A stretch of 64,000 nucleotides of DNA from Betaproteobacteria bacterium (GCA_016703785.1 JADJBM010000008.1:192947-256946), one strand, 5' to 3'; positions 27,151 through 36,017 are shown, counted from the stretch's first letter. Notes: generated from the letters alone by a model not told the origin. Numbers and translations: made by a program.

Positions 27151-27561
27151 TTACTTGCAGCTCGACGGACGGTACTTGGCCGGGATCGTGCCCGCACAAG
27201 ACCAGTTCAGCACGCCGCCGCCAGCATCGGACGGAGTCATCGTGACGGTGCCCGTTGCATCGGCAGCGCCAAGGTTGCGCGAAGTTGCCGTAACGGTCGT
27301 CCCGTCCCAGGTCAGCGAAGCCACATACTGGGAGGTCTGGCTAGTGACCGAAACCGATGCCGTGCTGGGCATGCGGCCGTAGGTCTGGAAGAACTCGGCA
27401 ACCGGCACCTTGGCGGAAGAAGCCGCCAGCATCACCTCGGACACTTTTGCGCGTACGGTGTAATCCTGATAAGCCGGCAAGGCAACGGCGGCCAGAATGC
27501 CGATGATCGCAACAACGATCATCAGTTCGATCAGGGTAAAGCCTTTTTGAATCGTCTTCAT
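27151..27561 (-). CDS. pilA: Type IV major pilin (PilA)
   Basis: A 136-residue type IVa prepilin. The leader MKTIQKG is cut after Gly7 and the mature protein begins FTLIELMIVVAIIGILAA with Glu5 (residue 12), as needed for assembly and N-methylation by PilD. A helical spine follows (QDYTVRAKVSEVMLAASS). Cys122 and Cys135 near the C-terminus can form the D-region disulfide. A strong Shine-Dalgarno AAGGAG precedes the ATG, and a sigma-54 promoter and terminator frame the gene as its own transcript. The Ser/Thr-rich variable part offers many O-glycosylation sites. Confidence 0.96.
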   Translation of the reverse strand: MKTIQKGFTLIELMIVVAIIGILAAVALPAYQDYTVRAKVSEVMLAASSAKVPVAEFFQTYGRMPSTASVSVTSQTSQYVASLTWDGTTVTATSRNLGAADATGTVTMTPSDAGGGVLNWSCAGTIPAKYRPSSCK

Positions 27562-27634
27562 ATGGATCTCCTTTTACAGTTGGGAAAAATGGCCGGAAGT
27601 GAATATCGGCTTCCGAGGCGCACACTTGAGATTA

Positions 27635-27650
27635 TGCAACAGTCGTGCCA
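27635..27650 (-). promoter_or_regulatory. Sigma-54 promoter of pilA
   Basis: Read on the minus strand the site is TGGCACGACTGTTGCA, a near-perfect -24/-12 element with GG and GC separated by exactly 10 bases. It lies about 75 bases upstream of the pilA ATG, so the transcript would have a leader of about 60 bases. PilA promoters of this kind are normally activated by PilR. Confidence 0.88.
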
Positions 27651-27730
27651 GCCAGTGATGCATCTAACAGACTGATTTCTATTGAATGAATTATTCCACT
27701 TCTACTAACCCCTTTGGCTAAAGGCATGAT

Positions 27731-27747
27731 GTGACGTTTTTCGTCAC
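27731..27747. promoter_or_regulatory. Perfect inverted repeat upstream of pilA
   Basis: GTGACG-TTTTT-CGTCAC, a 6-bp perfect inverted repeat with a 5-base spacer. It overlaps the stop codon of the HD-GYP gene and lies about 100 bases upstream of the pilA sigma-54 promoter, a normal distance for an enhancer-binding protein. No T-run follows it, so a terminator role is less likely. Function unproven. Confidence 0.45.
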
Positions 27748-29408
27748 CCATGTTGCTTTGCAGTGCTGGAAGCCGCAAAACCCGGTATCTTCGACTCATC
27801 CACCTCATCGACCTGCTCCGGGTCGAGAAATTGCCCGGCGTACTTGAGATACACCTTCTGCCGCACGAAAACGTCAAAGAGGTCCGGGTCGATGTGGCCG
27901 TTGAGCTTGAACTTGCCGAGGATATCCAGCGACTCCGACAGCGTCTTGCCGCGCTTATAGGGGCGATCGCGGGCGGTGAGTGCCTCGAAGATGTCGGCGA
28001 TGCCCATGACGCGCGCCTGCACGCTCATCTGCTCGCGGCTGAGCCCCTTCGGGTAGCCCTTGCCGTCCATGCGCTCGTGGTGGCCGCCGGCGTACTCCGG
28101 GACGTTCTTCAGGTGCTTCGGCCAGGGCAGCTGCTCGAGCATCTTGATGGTGGCGACGATGTGATAGTTGATGGTCTCCCGTTCGGATTGCGTCAGCGTG
28201 CCGGCGCGGATGCTGAGGTTTTCCAGTTCGTCCTCGGAGAGGAAATTGACCGCCTTGCCGCCTACGTCGATCCAGCGATAGCCGGTGCCGATGCGCTTGA
28301 CGCGCTCCTGGTCCTCCGGCGTCATCAGTTCGGAGCCGATGTTGGCCTGGCGCAGGAACGTGCGATCCGACTCGATCTGCTGCAGGTGGCGCCCGAGATC
28401 CTCCTCGAGGACGGCTTCGGCCCGCGCATCCCGCCCGTCACGCAGGGCCAGCTTGGCTTTCAGCATGGCGATCTGCGCGTCGCGCTTGAGCACCTCGAAG
28501 CGCGTGTCGACAAGGTGGATGCGATCGTAGAGGGTCTGCAGCTTGGTCGACTTGTCCACGACATGTACGGGCGTGGTCACCTTGCCGCAGTCGTGCAGCA
28601 GGCCGGCGATCTTCAGCTCGTAGCGGTCCTTGTCGGTCATGCTGAAGTCGGCCAGCGGCCCGGCCCGGGTTTCGTTCACCGCCTCGGCCAGCATCATGGT
28701 CAGCACCGGCACGCGCTCGCAGTGCCCGCCCGTGTAGGGCGACTTCTCGTCGATCGCCACGTTGATGAGCTGGATGAACGACTCGAACAGCTTTTCCAGT
28801 TGCGAGATGAGCTGGCGGTTGGTGAGCGCGACGGCCGCCTGAGAGGCAAGCGATTCGGCCAGCCGCTGGTCGGCCGCCGAAAAAGGCACGACATGCTTCG
28901 CGCCCGGCTCGATCGAGTTGATCAGCTGCAGCACGCCGATGACCGCGTTCTCGTGGTTCTTCATCGGCACGGTGAGGAAGGACTGCGAACGGTAGCCGGT
29001 GCGCTCGTCGAACTTGCGCGTGCCGGAGAAATCGAATCCCTCCGCCTTGTAGGCATCTGCGATGTTGACGGTTTCCTGGTGGATGGCGGCGTAAGCCGCC
29101 ACCATCGAGTTGTTCTCCTCGCCGGCCTCGGTGCGCAACGGCAGGGGCGGGAAGGGAATGGGGTTGCCCGAAGTGCCGCCCATGGCGATGGCGAGGCTGT
29201 CGTTGCGCACGATCTCGAAGCGCAGGCTGAGACCGTCCTCCGTCACGCGGTAGAGCGTGCCGCCGTCGGCATGGGTGATGGCCTTGGCGGCCAGCAGGAT
29301 GTTCTCGAGCAGCTTGTCGATATCGCGCTCGCGCGAGAGGGCGGCGCCGATCTCGTTGAGCTGCTCGAAACGCCGGAAGAGGTCTTCGACGGTATCCACG
29401 GCGCTCAC
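27744..29408 (-). CDS. GAF/HD-GYP protein, probable c-di-GMP phosphodiesterase
   Basis: A 554-residue protein. Residues about 10-200 form a GAF domain (TGYRSQSFLTVPMKN, VIGVLQLIN). Residues about 205-510 form an HD-GYP domain: GGHCERVP at 227-234, the HD dyad LLHDCGK (His272-Asp273) and HHERMDGKGYPKGL (443-456), then VMGIADIFEALTARDRPYK. HD-GYP enzymes hydrolyse c-di-GMP. The distance from the HD dyad to HHE is about 170 residues, roughly 100 more than in ordinary members. Translation starts at the GTG at 29408, which overlaps the TGA of the upstream ATPase gene; homology begins there. Confidence 0.88.
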   Translation of the reverse strand: MSAVDTVEDLFRRFEQLNEIGAALSRERDIDKLLENILLAAKAITHADGGTLYRVTEDGLSLRFEIVRNDSLAIAMGGTSGNPIPFPPLPLRTEAGEENNSMVAAYAAIHQETVNIADAYKAEGFDFSGTRKFDERTGYRSQSFLTVPMKNHENAVIGVLQLINSIEPGAKHVVPFSAADQRLAESLASQAAVALTNRQLISQLEKLFESFIQLINVAIDEKSPYTGGHCERVPVLTMMLAEAVNETRAGPLADFSMTDKDRYELKIAGLLHDCGKVTTPVHVVDKSTKLQTLYDRIHLVDTRFEVLKRDAQIAMLKAKLALRDGRDARAEAVLEEDLGRHLQQIESDRTFLRQANIGSELMTPEDQERVKRIGTGYRWIDVGGKAVNFLSEDELENLSIRAGTLTQSERETINYHIVATIKMLEQLPWPKHLKNVPEYAGGHHERMDGKGYPKGLSREQMSVQARVMGIADIFEALTARDRPYKRGKTLSESLDILGKFKLNGHIDPDLFDVFVRQKVYLKYAGQFLDPEQVDEVDESKIPGFAASSTAKQHG

Positions 29409-31780
29409 TTGATGCAGACGGCGCGGATCTGCTTCATGTCGGTGATGCCCTGCAGCACCTTCTGAATGCCATCCATCTTCAGCGTAAGCATGCCTTCGTC
29501 GAGTCCCGTGGCGAGGATCTCGGCGACGCGGGCGTGTTCCTGGATCTGCTTCTTGATGGCATCCGATCCCACCAACAACTCGTGCAGGCCGACGCGGCCC
29601 TTGTAGCCAGTGTTGCCGCACTTGTCACAGCCGACCGGCTTGTAGAGCTTGAACTGGCCCTTGTCATCAGCGTAGGTCTTCACCCAGTCCTTGTACACCG
29701 CCTCGTAGGCGGCCTTGGCGTCCTTCTTGAACACGGCGGTATTGAGCAGTTCCTCGCTGTACTCCGTGAGCAAGGCCTTCATCTCTTCCGGCGTCGGCGC
29801 GTAGGCCTTCTTGCACTCGCCGCACAGCCGCTTGCCCAGGCGCTGCGCGAGGATGCCGAGCAGGGCGTCGGCAAAGTTGAACGGGTCCATGCCCATGTCG
29901 AGCAGACGGGTGATCGACTCGGGGGCGCTGTTGGTATGCAGCGTGGCGAACACCAGGTGGCCGGTCAGCGAGGCTTCGATGCCGATGGAGACGGTCTCCT
30001 TGTCGCGCATCTCGCCGACCATGATGATGTCCGGGTCGGCGCGCAGGAAGGCGCGCATGATGGTGGCGAAATCCAGTCCGGCCTTGCGGTTGATCTGCAC
30101 CTGGCGCAGGCCCTTCTGCGTGATCTCGACCGGATCCTCGGCCGTCCAGATCTTGGTGTCCGGGGTGTTGAGGTGCTTCAGCACGGAATGCAGCGTCGTG
30201 GTCTTGCCGGAACCGGTCGGGCCGCAGACGAAGAACAGGCCGTAGGGCTTCTCCACCACCGATTTCAGCCGATCGAGGTTGTGCGGCAGGATACCGAGCT
30301 TTTCCAGGGGGATCGGCTCGCCGGCGGCGAGGATGCGCATCACCACGTCCTCGACGCCGCCGGCCGAGGGAATCGTCGCCACGCGCAGCTCGATGTCGAC
30401 CGGACCGAATTTCTTGAACTTGATCTTGCCGTCCTGCGGCTTGCGCCGCTCGGAAATGTCCAGGTCGCACATGATCTTGAGGCGCGCCACCAGGGCATTA
30501 CGGTAACTGGCCGGCACTTCGATATAGGGCGCCAGTGAGCCGTCCCTGCGGAAACGGATCATGGTCTTGTCCTTGCCAGGACGCGGCTCGATATGGATGT
30601 CGGAAGCACCCTGCTGATAGGCATCGATGATGATCTTGTTGACCAGCTTGACCAGTTCGTTGTCGGCCGCCGCCGTCAGGTCTTCGCCGGTCAGCTCGCC
30701 GCCGCCCTCCTCGCCCTCGTCGAGGCCGGAGAGCAGATCGCCGACGGATTCGTAGTCTGCGGTGGCGCCGTAGAACTGGTCGAGGGACTGCTTGAATTCA
30801 TGGATGGTGGTAACGCGGAAAACCAGCTTGCTTTTCGGAAAGACGTTATTGACGATGCGCGAGCTCTTCACCTGCTCGGGGTCCATCGTCAGGATGACGA
30901 TGCCTTCCTTGGTCTCTTCGATGGGCAGCCACTGGTTCTCTTCGACGTATTCCCGTTTCAGGTTGCGCAGCAGGTCCATCGGCTTGATGCGGTCCGACTT
31001 GAAGGACTCGTAGGGCACCCCGAAGAACTTGCCGAGGGCCTGGCCGATGGTGGCCAGCTTGACCTGGAACTCGTTCTGCAGCACTTCCTCGATGTCCTGA
31101 CCCTTGCGGCGCGCCGAGCGCGTGGCGAGATCGAATTCCGCCGCGGAGAGCACGGCGTCGGCCACCAGGTGGTCGTATTTCGACTTGACGACATGGGTCG
31201 GCTTCTGCCGCTGGGCGAAGGCGATGGCGAGCGTTTCGCACAGACCCTTGGCGCCCTCCTCGGCCACCTGCGAGAAGGGTGCACCGGACTTGTTGTTGAT
31301 GAGCTGGACGACGCCGAGCAATTCGCCGCTGCGGGCATCCGTGATCGGCGACACCAGCATCTGCTTGGTGCGATAGCCCGTCCGCTTGTCGACCTCCTGC
31401 AGGAAACGCAGGCTGGGCGTGTGGGATTTCAGTTCCGCCTCGTCGTAGACGTCGCTGATGTTGGCCAGCTTCTTCGACAGGGCGACGAAGCCGGCAATGC
31501 TTTGGTCGGCGATGGGCAGCCTCAGGTCCTTGAACGAATTGAGGCCGGTCTTGACCTTGGAAACAATGGAGGACTTGTCTTCGCTCAGCGAGTAGATGGT
31601 CAGCCGGTCGGCATTGAACAGCGTGCAGATGTCCTGCGACAGCTCGAGCATGATCTCGTCGATGTTGGCCGTCGCATGGATCTTGTTGGTGACCGTCTGC
31701 AGGTTCTTGAAGAATGTCAGGCGGCTGGCAACGTCGCCCGCTCCACCTGCGTCCTGTGCCGTGCCAAGAACTGCACTCAT
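29405..31780 (-). CDS. GAF-domain PilB/GspE-type ATPase
   Basis: A 791-residue ATPase of the type II secretion/type IV pilus family. Residues about 20-190 are a GAF domain, 205-340 an MshEN/GspE N-terminal domain (in relatives a c-di-GMP-binding module), and 370-791 the motor. Walker A is CGPTGSGKTTTLHSVL (519-534), the Asp-box and Walker B region is DPDIIMVGEMRD, the His box is FATLHTN, and a tetracysteine zinc site is formed by CGEC and CDKC. PilB is normally about 570 residues, so the GAF is a true extension. No PilC or PilD gene lies beside it; instead it sits in a signalling operon. It may be a regulator or a dedicated motor. Confidence 0.88.
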   Translation of the reverse strand: MSAVLGTAQDAGGAGDVASRLTFFKNLQTVTNKIHATANIDEIMLELSQDICTLFNADRLTIYSLSEDKSSIVSKVKTGLNSFKDLRLPIADQSIAGFVALSKKLANISDVYDEAELKSHTPSLRFLQEVDKRTGYRTKQMLVSPITDARSGELLGVVQLINNKSGAPFSQVAEEGAKGLCETLAIAFAQRQKPTHVVKSKYDHLVADAVLSAAEFDLATRSARRKGQDIEEVLQNEFQVKLATIGQALGKFFGVPYESFKSDRIKPMDLLRNLKREYVEENQWLPIEETKEGIVILTMDPEQVKSSRIVNNVFPKSKLVFRVTTIHEFKQSLDQFYGATADYESVGDLLSGLDEGEEGGGELTGEDLTAAADNELVKLVNKIIIDAYQQGASDIHIEPRPGKDKTMIRFRRDGSLAPYIEVPASYRNALVARLKIMCDLDISERRKPQDGKIKFKKFGPVDIELRVATIPSAGGVEDVVMRILAAGEPIPLEKLGILPHNLDRLKSVVEKPYGLFFVCGPTGSGKTTTLHSVLKHLNTPDTKIWTAEDPVEITQKGLRQVQINRKAGLDFATIMRAFLRADPDIIMVGEMRDKETVSIGIEASLTGHLVFATLHTNSAPESITRLLDMGMDPFNFADALLGILAQRLGKRLCGECKKAYAPTPEEMKALLTEYSEELLNTAVFKKDAKAAYEAVYKDWVKTYADDKGQFKLYKPVGCDKCGNTGYKGRVGLHELLVGSDAIKKQIQEHARVAEILATGLDEGMLTLKMDGIQKVLQGITDMKQIRAVCIK

Positions 31781-31816
31781 TCCGGATCACCCCTTCGAGC
31801 CATAGGGAACCGCGCT

Positions 31817-32884
31817 TTATGCCGCATTGCTGCGGAGGCCACCTTCCAGCAGATACGCCTTGTAGCCGCGCTGGGAGAGCAGGAACGCCGCCGCCGAACT
31901 GCGCCGTCCGCTCTGACAATAAACAATATACTCCTTCCGCTGGTCTATCGACCCGAACAGGTTGCGGATCTCGTTGAGCGGAATATTGATGGCGCCCGGC
32001 AGTTTTTCCGAGTTGTACTCGGCCGGGAACCGCACATCCAGCCACACCGCCCCGCCTGCCACTTTCGCCTCGGCTTCCTGGCGTGATATGCGGTGCATCA
32101 GGGGCTCCTTCAGCAGCTCGACGAAATCGGCCTTCGCCAGCCGGAGCAGTACGCCGTCCGTTTTCATGGCAACATTGGCGTTGCGCCGGGCATTGGCCAC
32201 CAGGGCTTCTTCGCCGAACGCATCGCCGCCCTTCAGTTCGGCCAGTTCGACGGCGCTGCCTCCGATCTGGCGCGACACGGTACAGCGGCCGCTCTCGATG
32301 ACGAAGTAGTAATCGCCATCACCCCCCTCGCGAATGATCACCTCTCCGCGCATCGCCTTGATGCGCTCGAAGCGCATGAACAGGGCCTCGATGTTTGCCG
32401 GCGGCAAGCTGGAAAAGATGCCGTGCGTCAGATTCTCCGCCGCAAACATGCCCGACAGGGTGCGCCAGTCCGTCTGGTCCATCGCATCCGGCGCTTTCTT
32501 CGACTGCGCAGCGGCCTGAGGAGCAGCCAGCTGATCCCACGTCAGCATGATGTCTAGCACTTCCTCGTCAAGGCGGATCAACTCGATATCGGTAATCGCC
32601 TTGGCGCCCGTCAGGGCAGGTTTGCGCTGATCAAGCGGCCGCACGGCGGCCTCCGTGCCGCCGACGAGGATTTCCGAACTCGAATCCGGATAGTCGAGCT
32701 TCAGCTCGCCCTTGACGAGGTAGACGGCTTGCCCCTGAAGACCCTTCAAGCGAAACGGATCGAGGTTGCGGCTGATCTTTTCGAGATAACACATGCGTGA
32801 AATTTCGCGGAGACTGTCCGGCGAGAGCGCGTTCAGCGGCTCAAGCCTTCTCAACACTTCCGTGGATGGAGAATTCATGTTCAT
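31817..32884 (-). CDS. Double cyclic-nucleotide-binding protein fused to rhodanese
   Basis: A 355-residue cytosolic protein. The N-terminal 120 residues look like a degenerate cNMP-binding domain (LQGQAVYLVKGELKLDY), and about 150-265 form a second, well-preserved one (EVIIREGGDGDYYFVIESGRC, GGDAFGEEALVANARRNA, where the FGEEALV loop and Arg pair contact the cyclic phosphate). The C-terminal 90 residues are a rhodanese domain with LDVRFPAEYNSEKLPGAINIPL and the active-site loop CQSGRR, so the catalytic Cys is present. It is encoded next to an adenylate cyclase and a phosphodiesterase, so cAMP is the likely ligand (inference). Confidence 0.87.
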   Translation of the reverse strand: MNMNSPSTEVLRRLEPLNALSPDSLREISRMCYLEKISRNLDPFRLKGLQGQAVYLVKGELKLDYPDSSSEILVGGTEAAVRPLDQRKPALTGAKAITDIELIRLDEEVLDIMLTWDQLAAPQAAAQSKKAPDAMDQTDWRTLSGMFAAENLTHGIFSSLPPANIEALFMRFERIKAMRGEVIIREGGDGDYYFVIESGRCTVSRQIGGSAVELAELKGGDAFGEEALVANARRNANVAMKTDGVLLRLAKADFVELLKEPLMHRISRQEAEAKVAGGAVWLDVRFPAEYNSEKLPGAINIPLNEIRNLFGSIDQRKEYIVYCQSGRRSSAAAFLLSQRGYKAYLLEGGLRSNAA

Positions 32885-32893
32885 CGGCAGACC

Positions 32894-33661
32894 CTACAAG
32901 TCGAACACTTGGTTGTTCTGCAGCATGCGGGGCTTGTATTCGCCGATGAACTCCTCGATTTCCTGCATGGTCAGCTCGATCTGCCCTGGCTTGAGATGGG
33001 TGATGTAGATTTCGGCCTCGCGCTGAAGCTTGAGCAGTTCGCCCTTCAGCATGTCGGGACAGAGGTGTTTCGAAGCAACCGCCAGCTGCCGCTCGCGATT
33101 GGAAAAGGCCGTTTCGATGATGAGATAGCGCAGGTTGCGGATCTTGTTGACGGCCTTCCACAATTCATCGCATACCGTCGTGTCACCGCTGAACACCAGG
33201 CTGCCCTTTCCGGAATCGATGCGATAGCCAACCGCCGGCACGGTGTGATTGGCCGGCAAGGGCGTGATCTCGCGGCCCTCCAGCTTGACCGCCTTGCCCG
33301 GCCTGGTTTCGGCATAGCGCATGAAGGGTTTCTCGCGATTGGGGATCTCGGCAAAATCGGGCCAGATGGCCCAATTGAAGATATGCGCCTGGATGATTTC
33401 CAGCGTGGCCTGGGTGGCATGGACGGTCAGGGGCTTGTTGCGCATGTCGCCCACGGTGTCCACCATGAACGGCAGGCAGGCCACGTGGTCAAGGTGAGAA
33501 TGCGTGATGAAGACATGATCTATCAGCGCGAGTTCAGCCAGCGACAGGTCGCCCACACCGGTGCCCGCATCGATCAGGATGTCGTGGTCGACGAGCAGCG
33601 AAGTCGTTCGCAGATGCCTTCCACCAATACCGCCGCTACAGCCGAGAACTCTGACCTTCAT
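32894..33661 (-). CDS. Metallo-beta-lactamase-fold cyclic-nucleotide phosphodiesterase
   Basis: A 255-residue MBL-fold protein with the metal motif THSHLDHV (His54, His56, Asp58, His59), LPANHTVPAVGYRID, FSGDTTVCDELWKAV and a late YITHLKPGQIE. This order matches class II cAMP phosphodiesterase-like proteins rather than RNases or lactamases. The ATG at 33661 is used because homology begins with MKVRVLGCSGG; the frame stays open upstream only as a shadow of the cyclase. Spacing is 13 bases after the cyclase and 9 bases before the cNMP-binding gene, which supports a cAMP turnover unit. Confidence 0.82.
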   Translation of the reverse strand: MKVRVLGCSGGIGGRHLRTTSLLVDHDILIDAGTGVGDLSLAELALIDHVFITHSHLDHVACLPFMVDTVGDMRNKPLTVHATQATLEIIQAHIFNWAIWPDFAEIPNREKPFMRYAETRPGKAVKLEGREITPLPANHTVPAVGYRIDSGKGSLVFSGDTTVCDELWKAVNKIRNLRYLIIETAFSNRERQLAVASKHLCPDMLKGELLKLQREAEIYITHLKPGQIELTMQEIEEFIGEYKPRMLQNNQVFDL

Positions 33662-33674
33662 GCGATGACTCTCT

Positions 33675-35906
33675 TCATTTTGTCTCGAACTTCCACACGC
33701 CTTTCCAGTCCGGCTCCGGCGGTTCCTTGCGCAAGTGCGCCACCCGTTCCATGTACTTGCCGTACAAGCCGCGCTCGGGCGCCATGCGCGACAGGTTGAG
33801 TAGCGCGACTTCCGTCTGGTCCCACTCCTGCGCGCGATAGTGTCGCAGGGCCTGATTCCACACCTTGAGCTCTTCCTGCAAGCCCTTCCCGACATCGCCT
33901 TCCAGGCCGATCGGCTCATAAATGGCGACCGGCTCCTCCTTGCCCTTGACCTGAACACGGTCGACTTCTCGAAAGACGATATCCTTGATCGCCTTGCGCG
34001 TCCCGTCGCCGACCAGAATGCCGACGCCATACTGCTTGGTGACCCCCTCAAGCCGCGATCCCAGATTCACCGCATCCCCCATGACAGTATAGGCCTTGCG
34101 TACCGTCGATCCCATGTCGCCTACGGTCATTTCGCCCGTATTGACGCCCACGCCGATCCTGATTTCCGGCCAGCCCTTCGCCGTAAAGGTCTTGTTGACG
34201 GCCGGCAGGGCGGCCTGCATCTGCATGGCCGTGACGACCGCCTGCCGGGCATGCTGGGCGTCGGTCACGGGGGCGCCCCAAAAGGCCATGATGGCGTCCC
34301 CGATATATTTATCCAGAGTACCGCGGTTCCTGCGCACCACGTCGGTCATGGCCGACAGGTACTCGTTCATCAAGCGGGTCAGCTCATCCGGTCCGAGACC
34401 TTCGGAAATCGTGGTGAAGCCGCGTATGTCGGAAAACAGCACGGTGAGTTCTGCCTTGCGGCCATCCATGCTGTAGGACTCCGGGTTGCGGCTCATCTCC
34501 TCGACCAGTTCGGGTGGCACATATTGGCCGAACAGTTCGGTGAATTGGCGCTTTGTCCTGGATTCGACGAAATAACCGTAGGACATGTTGAGGGCGAACA
34601 GGGCGAGCACCATCAGAATGCTCGACCCGAGCGGCAGCACCATGTTGCCGTAATGCCAGAAGACGAGGTTCACCGTCAGGATGAACAGCAGCACCACTAG
34701 GGCGGCCAGGGTTGCCCGGAGCGGGGACAGCAGCGGCAGCAGCAGCACCATGACCAGGCCGGCCAGCAGAAGAAGGACGACTTCGGCCCCCAGGATGTAG
34801 GGCGGCTTCAGCTTGATCGCGCCATCGAGCATGCCGGTAATCAGATTGGCGTGAATTTCCACCCCGGGATAGGCTTCCCCGACCGGCGTGGCGCGCAAGT
34901 CGAGCAGTCCGGGTGCGGTCGTTCCAATGAGCGCGATTTTGCCCTTCAACTCGCCCGCCTTGACGCGATTGGCCATGATGTCGGCGATGGAATAGTATCG
35001 AAAGCTGCCTTGATAACCGCGGTAGGGAATCAGGGCAGCAACGTTTTCGTCCACCGGAATCCGCATCGTGCCCCGAGCCGTCGGCAGGTCTATTGCCTCC
35101 ATGCCCTGATAGCCCTTGTTGGAAAACCAGCGATCCTCCGGAAACCAGGGAACTACTTTCGGCTGGCCGATCAGGGCGCGCACCATGGCCAGGGACAGGG
35201 CTTCGTAGTACGCGCCCTTGTATTCGGCCAGAAGGGGCACCCGTCGCGAGATGCCGTCGAAGTCGACCAGGGGATTGAAGTGTCCGCCGGACAGCGCCGC
35301 CTTCTGGAACTCGACCAGGTTGCCCCCATGGTTGGCCCAGACCGTGAAAGGGATGGTCCGACCCGTGAAACTGCCCTCGGGTAGCACGGGTGGCGGTACG
35401 GCACCACTGGAGACACCATCGCCGCGCCCCGAGAAGTAATATCCGAGGAGAACCGGCCTGCCCTTGAGCGTTTCCGCAAAAAGTCCATCGTGGTCCAGTT
35501 TCGGGCGCAAGGATTGAAGGGCGGCCTGGAATTGGCCGCTGTCCTTCAGTTCGTTTCGGGCGAGCCCGTCAAGGACCTTCAGGCCGGAGCTTTCATCCGG
35601 TTCGGCAAAAACGACGTCGAATCCGAGCAGCGTAATGCCGTGCTCGTCGAATAGCTTTTTGACGAGTTGCGAAACGCGGTCCCGTCCCCACGGCCAGCGT
35701 CCGATTTCCCCCAGGGATTTTTCGTCGATATCGAGGATGACGACGCGCTCGTCCACGCCCTGCGGCATGGTGAGTCGCACCTTGGTGTCGTAGATGATGG
35801 CGTCGAGACGGTTGATGAAACCGAACTGGTAGAACCGCGCGGCATGGCCAAGCAGAACCAGTAGAACCACGAACCCCAACGCGTACCTGACGATGTGCTG
35901 CTTCAA
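33675..35906 (-). CDS. CHASE2-domain class III adenylate cyclase
   Basis: A 743-residue membrane protein. One N-terminal membrane helix (8-20) leads to an extracytoplasmic CHASE2 sensor (about 30-365, with GRWPWGRDR and DFDGISRRVPL), then three membrane helices (about 372-445) and a cytosolic cyclase domain (about 480-640). The metal-binding aspartates are Asp493 in FSDIRGFT and Asp537 in DKYIGDAIMAFWG. Lys533 and Thr607 (YTVMGDAVNLGSRLE) occupy the purine-specifying positions and indicate ATP rather than GTP, in the class IIIb style. A helical C-terminal tail of about 90 residues follows. It probably responds to an unknown envelope signal. Confidence 0.92.
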   Translation of the reverse strand: MKQHIVRYALGFVVLLVLLGHAARFYQFGFINRLDAIIYDTKVRLTMPQGVDERVVILDIDEKSLGEIGRWPWGRDRVSQLVKKLFDEHGITLLGFDVVFAEPDESSGLKVLDGLARNELKDSGQFQAALQSLRPKLDHDGLFAETLKGRPVLLGYYFSGRGDGVSSGAVPPPVLPEGSFTGRTIPFTVWANHGGNLVEFQKAALSGGHFNPLVDFDGISRRVPLLAEYKGAYYEALSLAMVRALIGQPKVVPWFPEDRWFSNKGYQGMEAIDLPTARGTMRIPVDENVAALIPYRGYQGSFRYYSIADIMANRVKAGELKGKIALIGTTAPGLLDLRATPVGEAYPGVEIHANLITGMLDGAIKLKPPYILGAEVVLLLLAGLVMVLLLPLLSPLRATLAALVVLLFILTVNLVFWHYGNMVLPLGSSILMVLALFALNMSYGYFVESRTKRQFTELFGQYVPPELVEEMSRNPESYSMDGRKAELTVLFSDIRGFTTISEGLGPDELTRLMNEYLSAMTDVVRRNRGTLDKYIGDAIMAFWGAPVTDAQHARQAVVTAMQMQAALPAVNKTFTAKGWPEIRIGVGVNTGEMTVGDMGSTVRKAYTVMGDAVNLGSRLEGVTKQYGVGILVGDGTRKAIKDIVFREVDRVQVKGKEEPVAIYEPIGLEGDVGKGLQEELKVWNQALRHYRAQEWDQTEVALLNLSRMAPERGLYGKYMERVAHLRKEPPEPDWKGVWKFETK

Positions 35907-36017
35907 GACCGCCCCTCCAGAACTATCCCGCCGCTGGCAAGCTTATCGCCCGACGCGTGGGGACGGTATGAACAAATTCACGCTACCGGGCCGAAGCTTC
36001 CAGCCGGTACGCCCGGC

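Noticed and set aside
27730..27748. A CRP-like site (TGTGA ... TCACC) upstream of pilA
   Set aside because: The half-sites are 9 bases apart instead of 6, so it does not fit CRP; kept only as an unassigned inverted repeat.
27750..32086. Long plus-strand open frames of 571, 334 and 497 codons
   Set aside because: Antisense of the HD-GYP, ATPase and cNMP/rhodanese genes; no ribosome-binding sites or domains.
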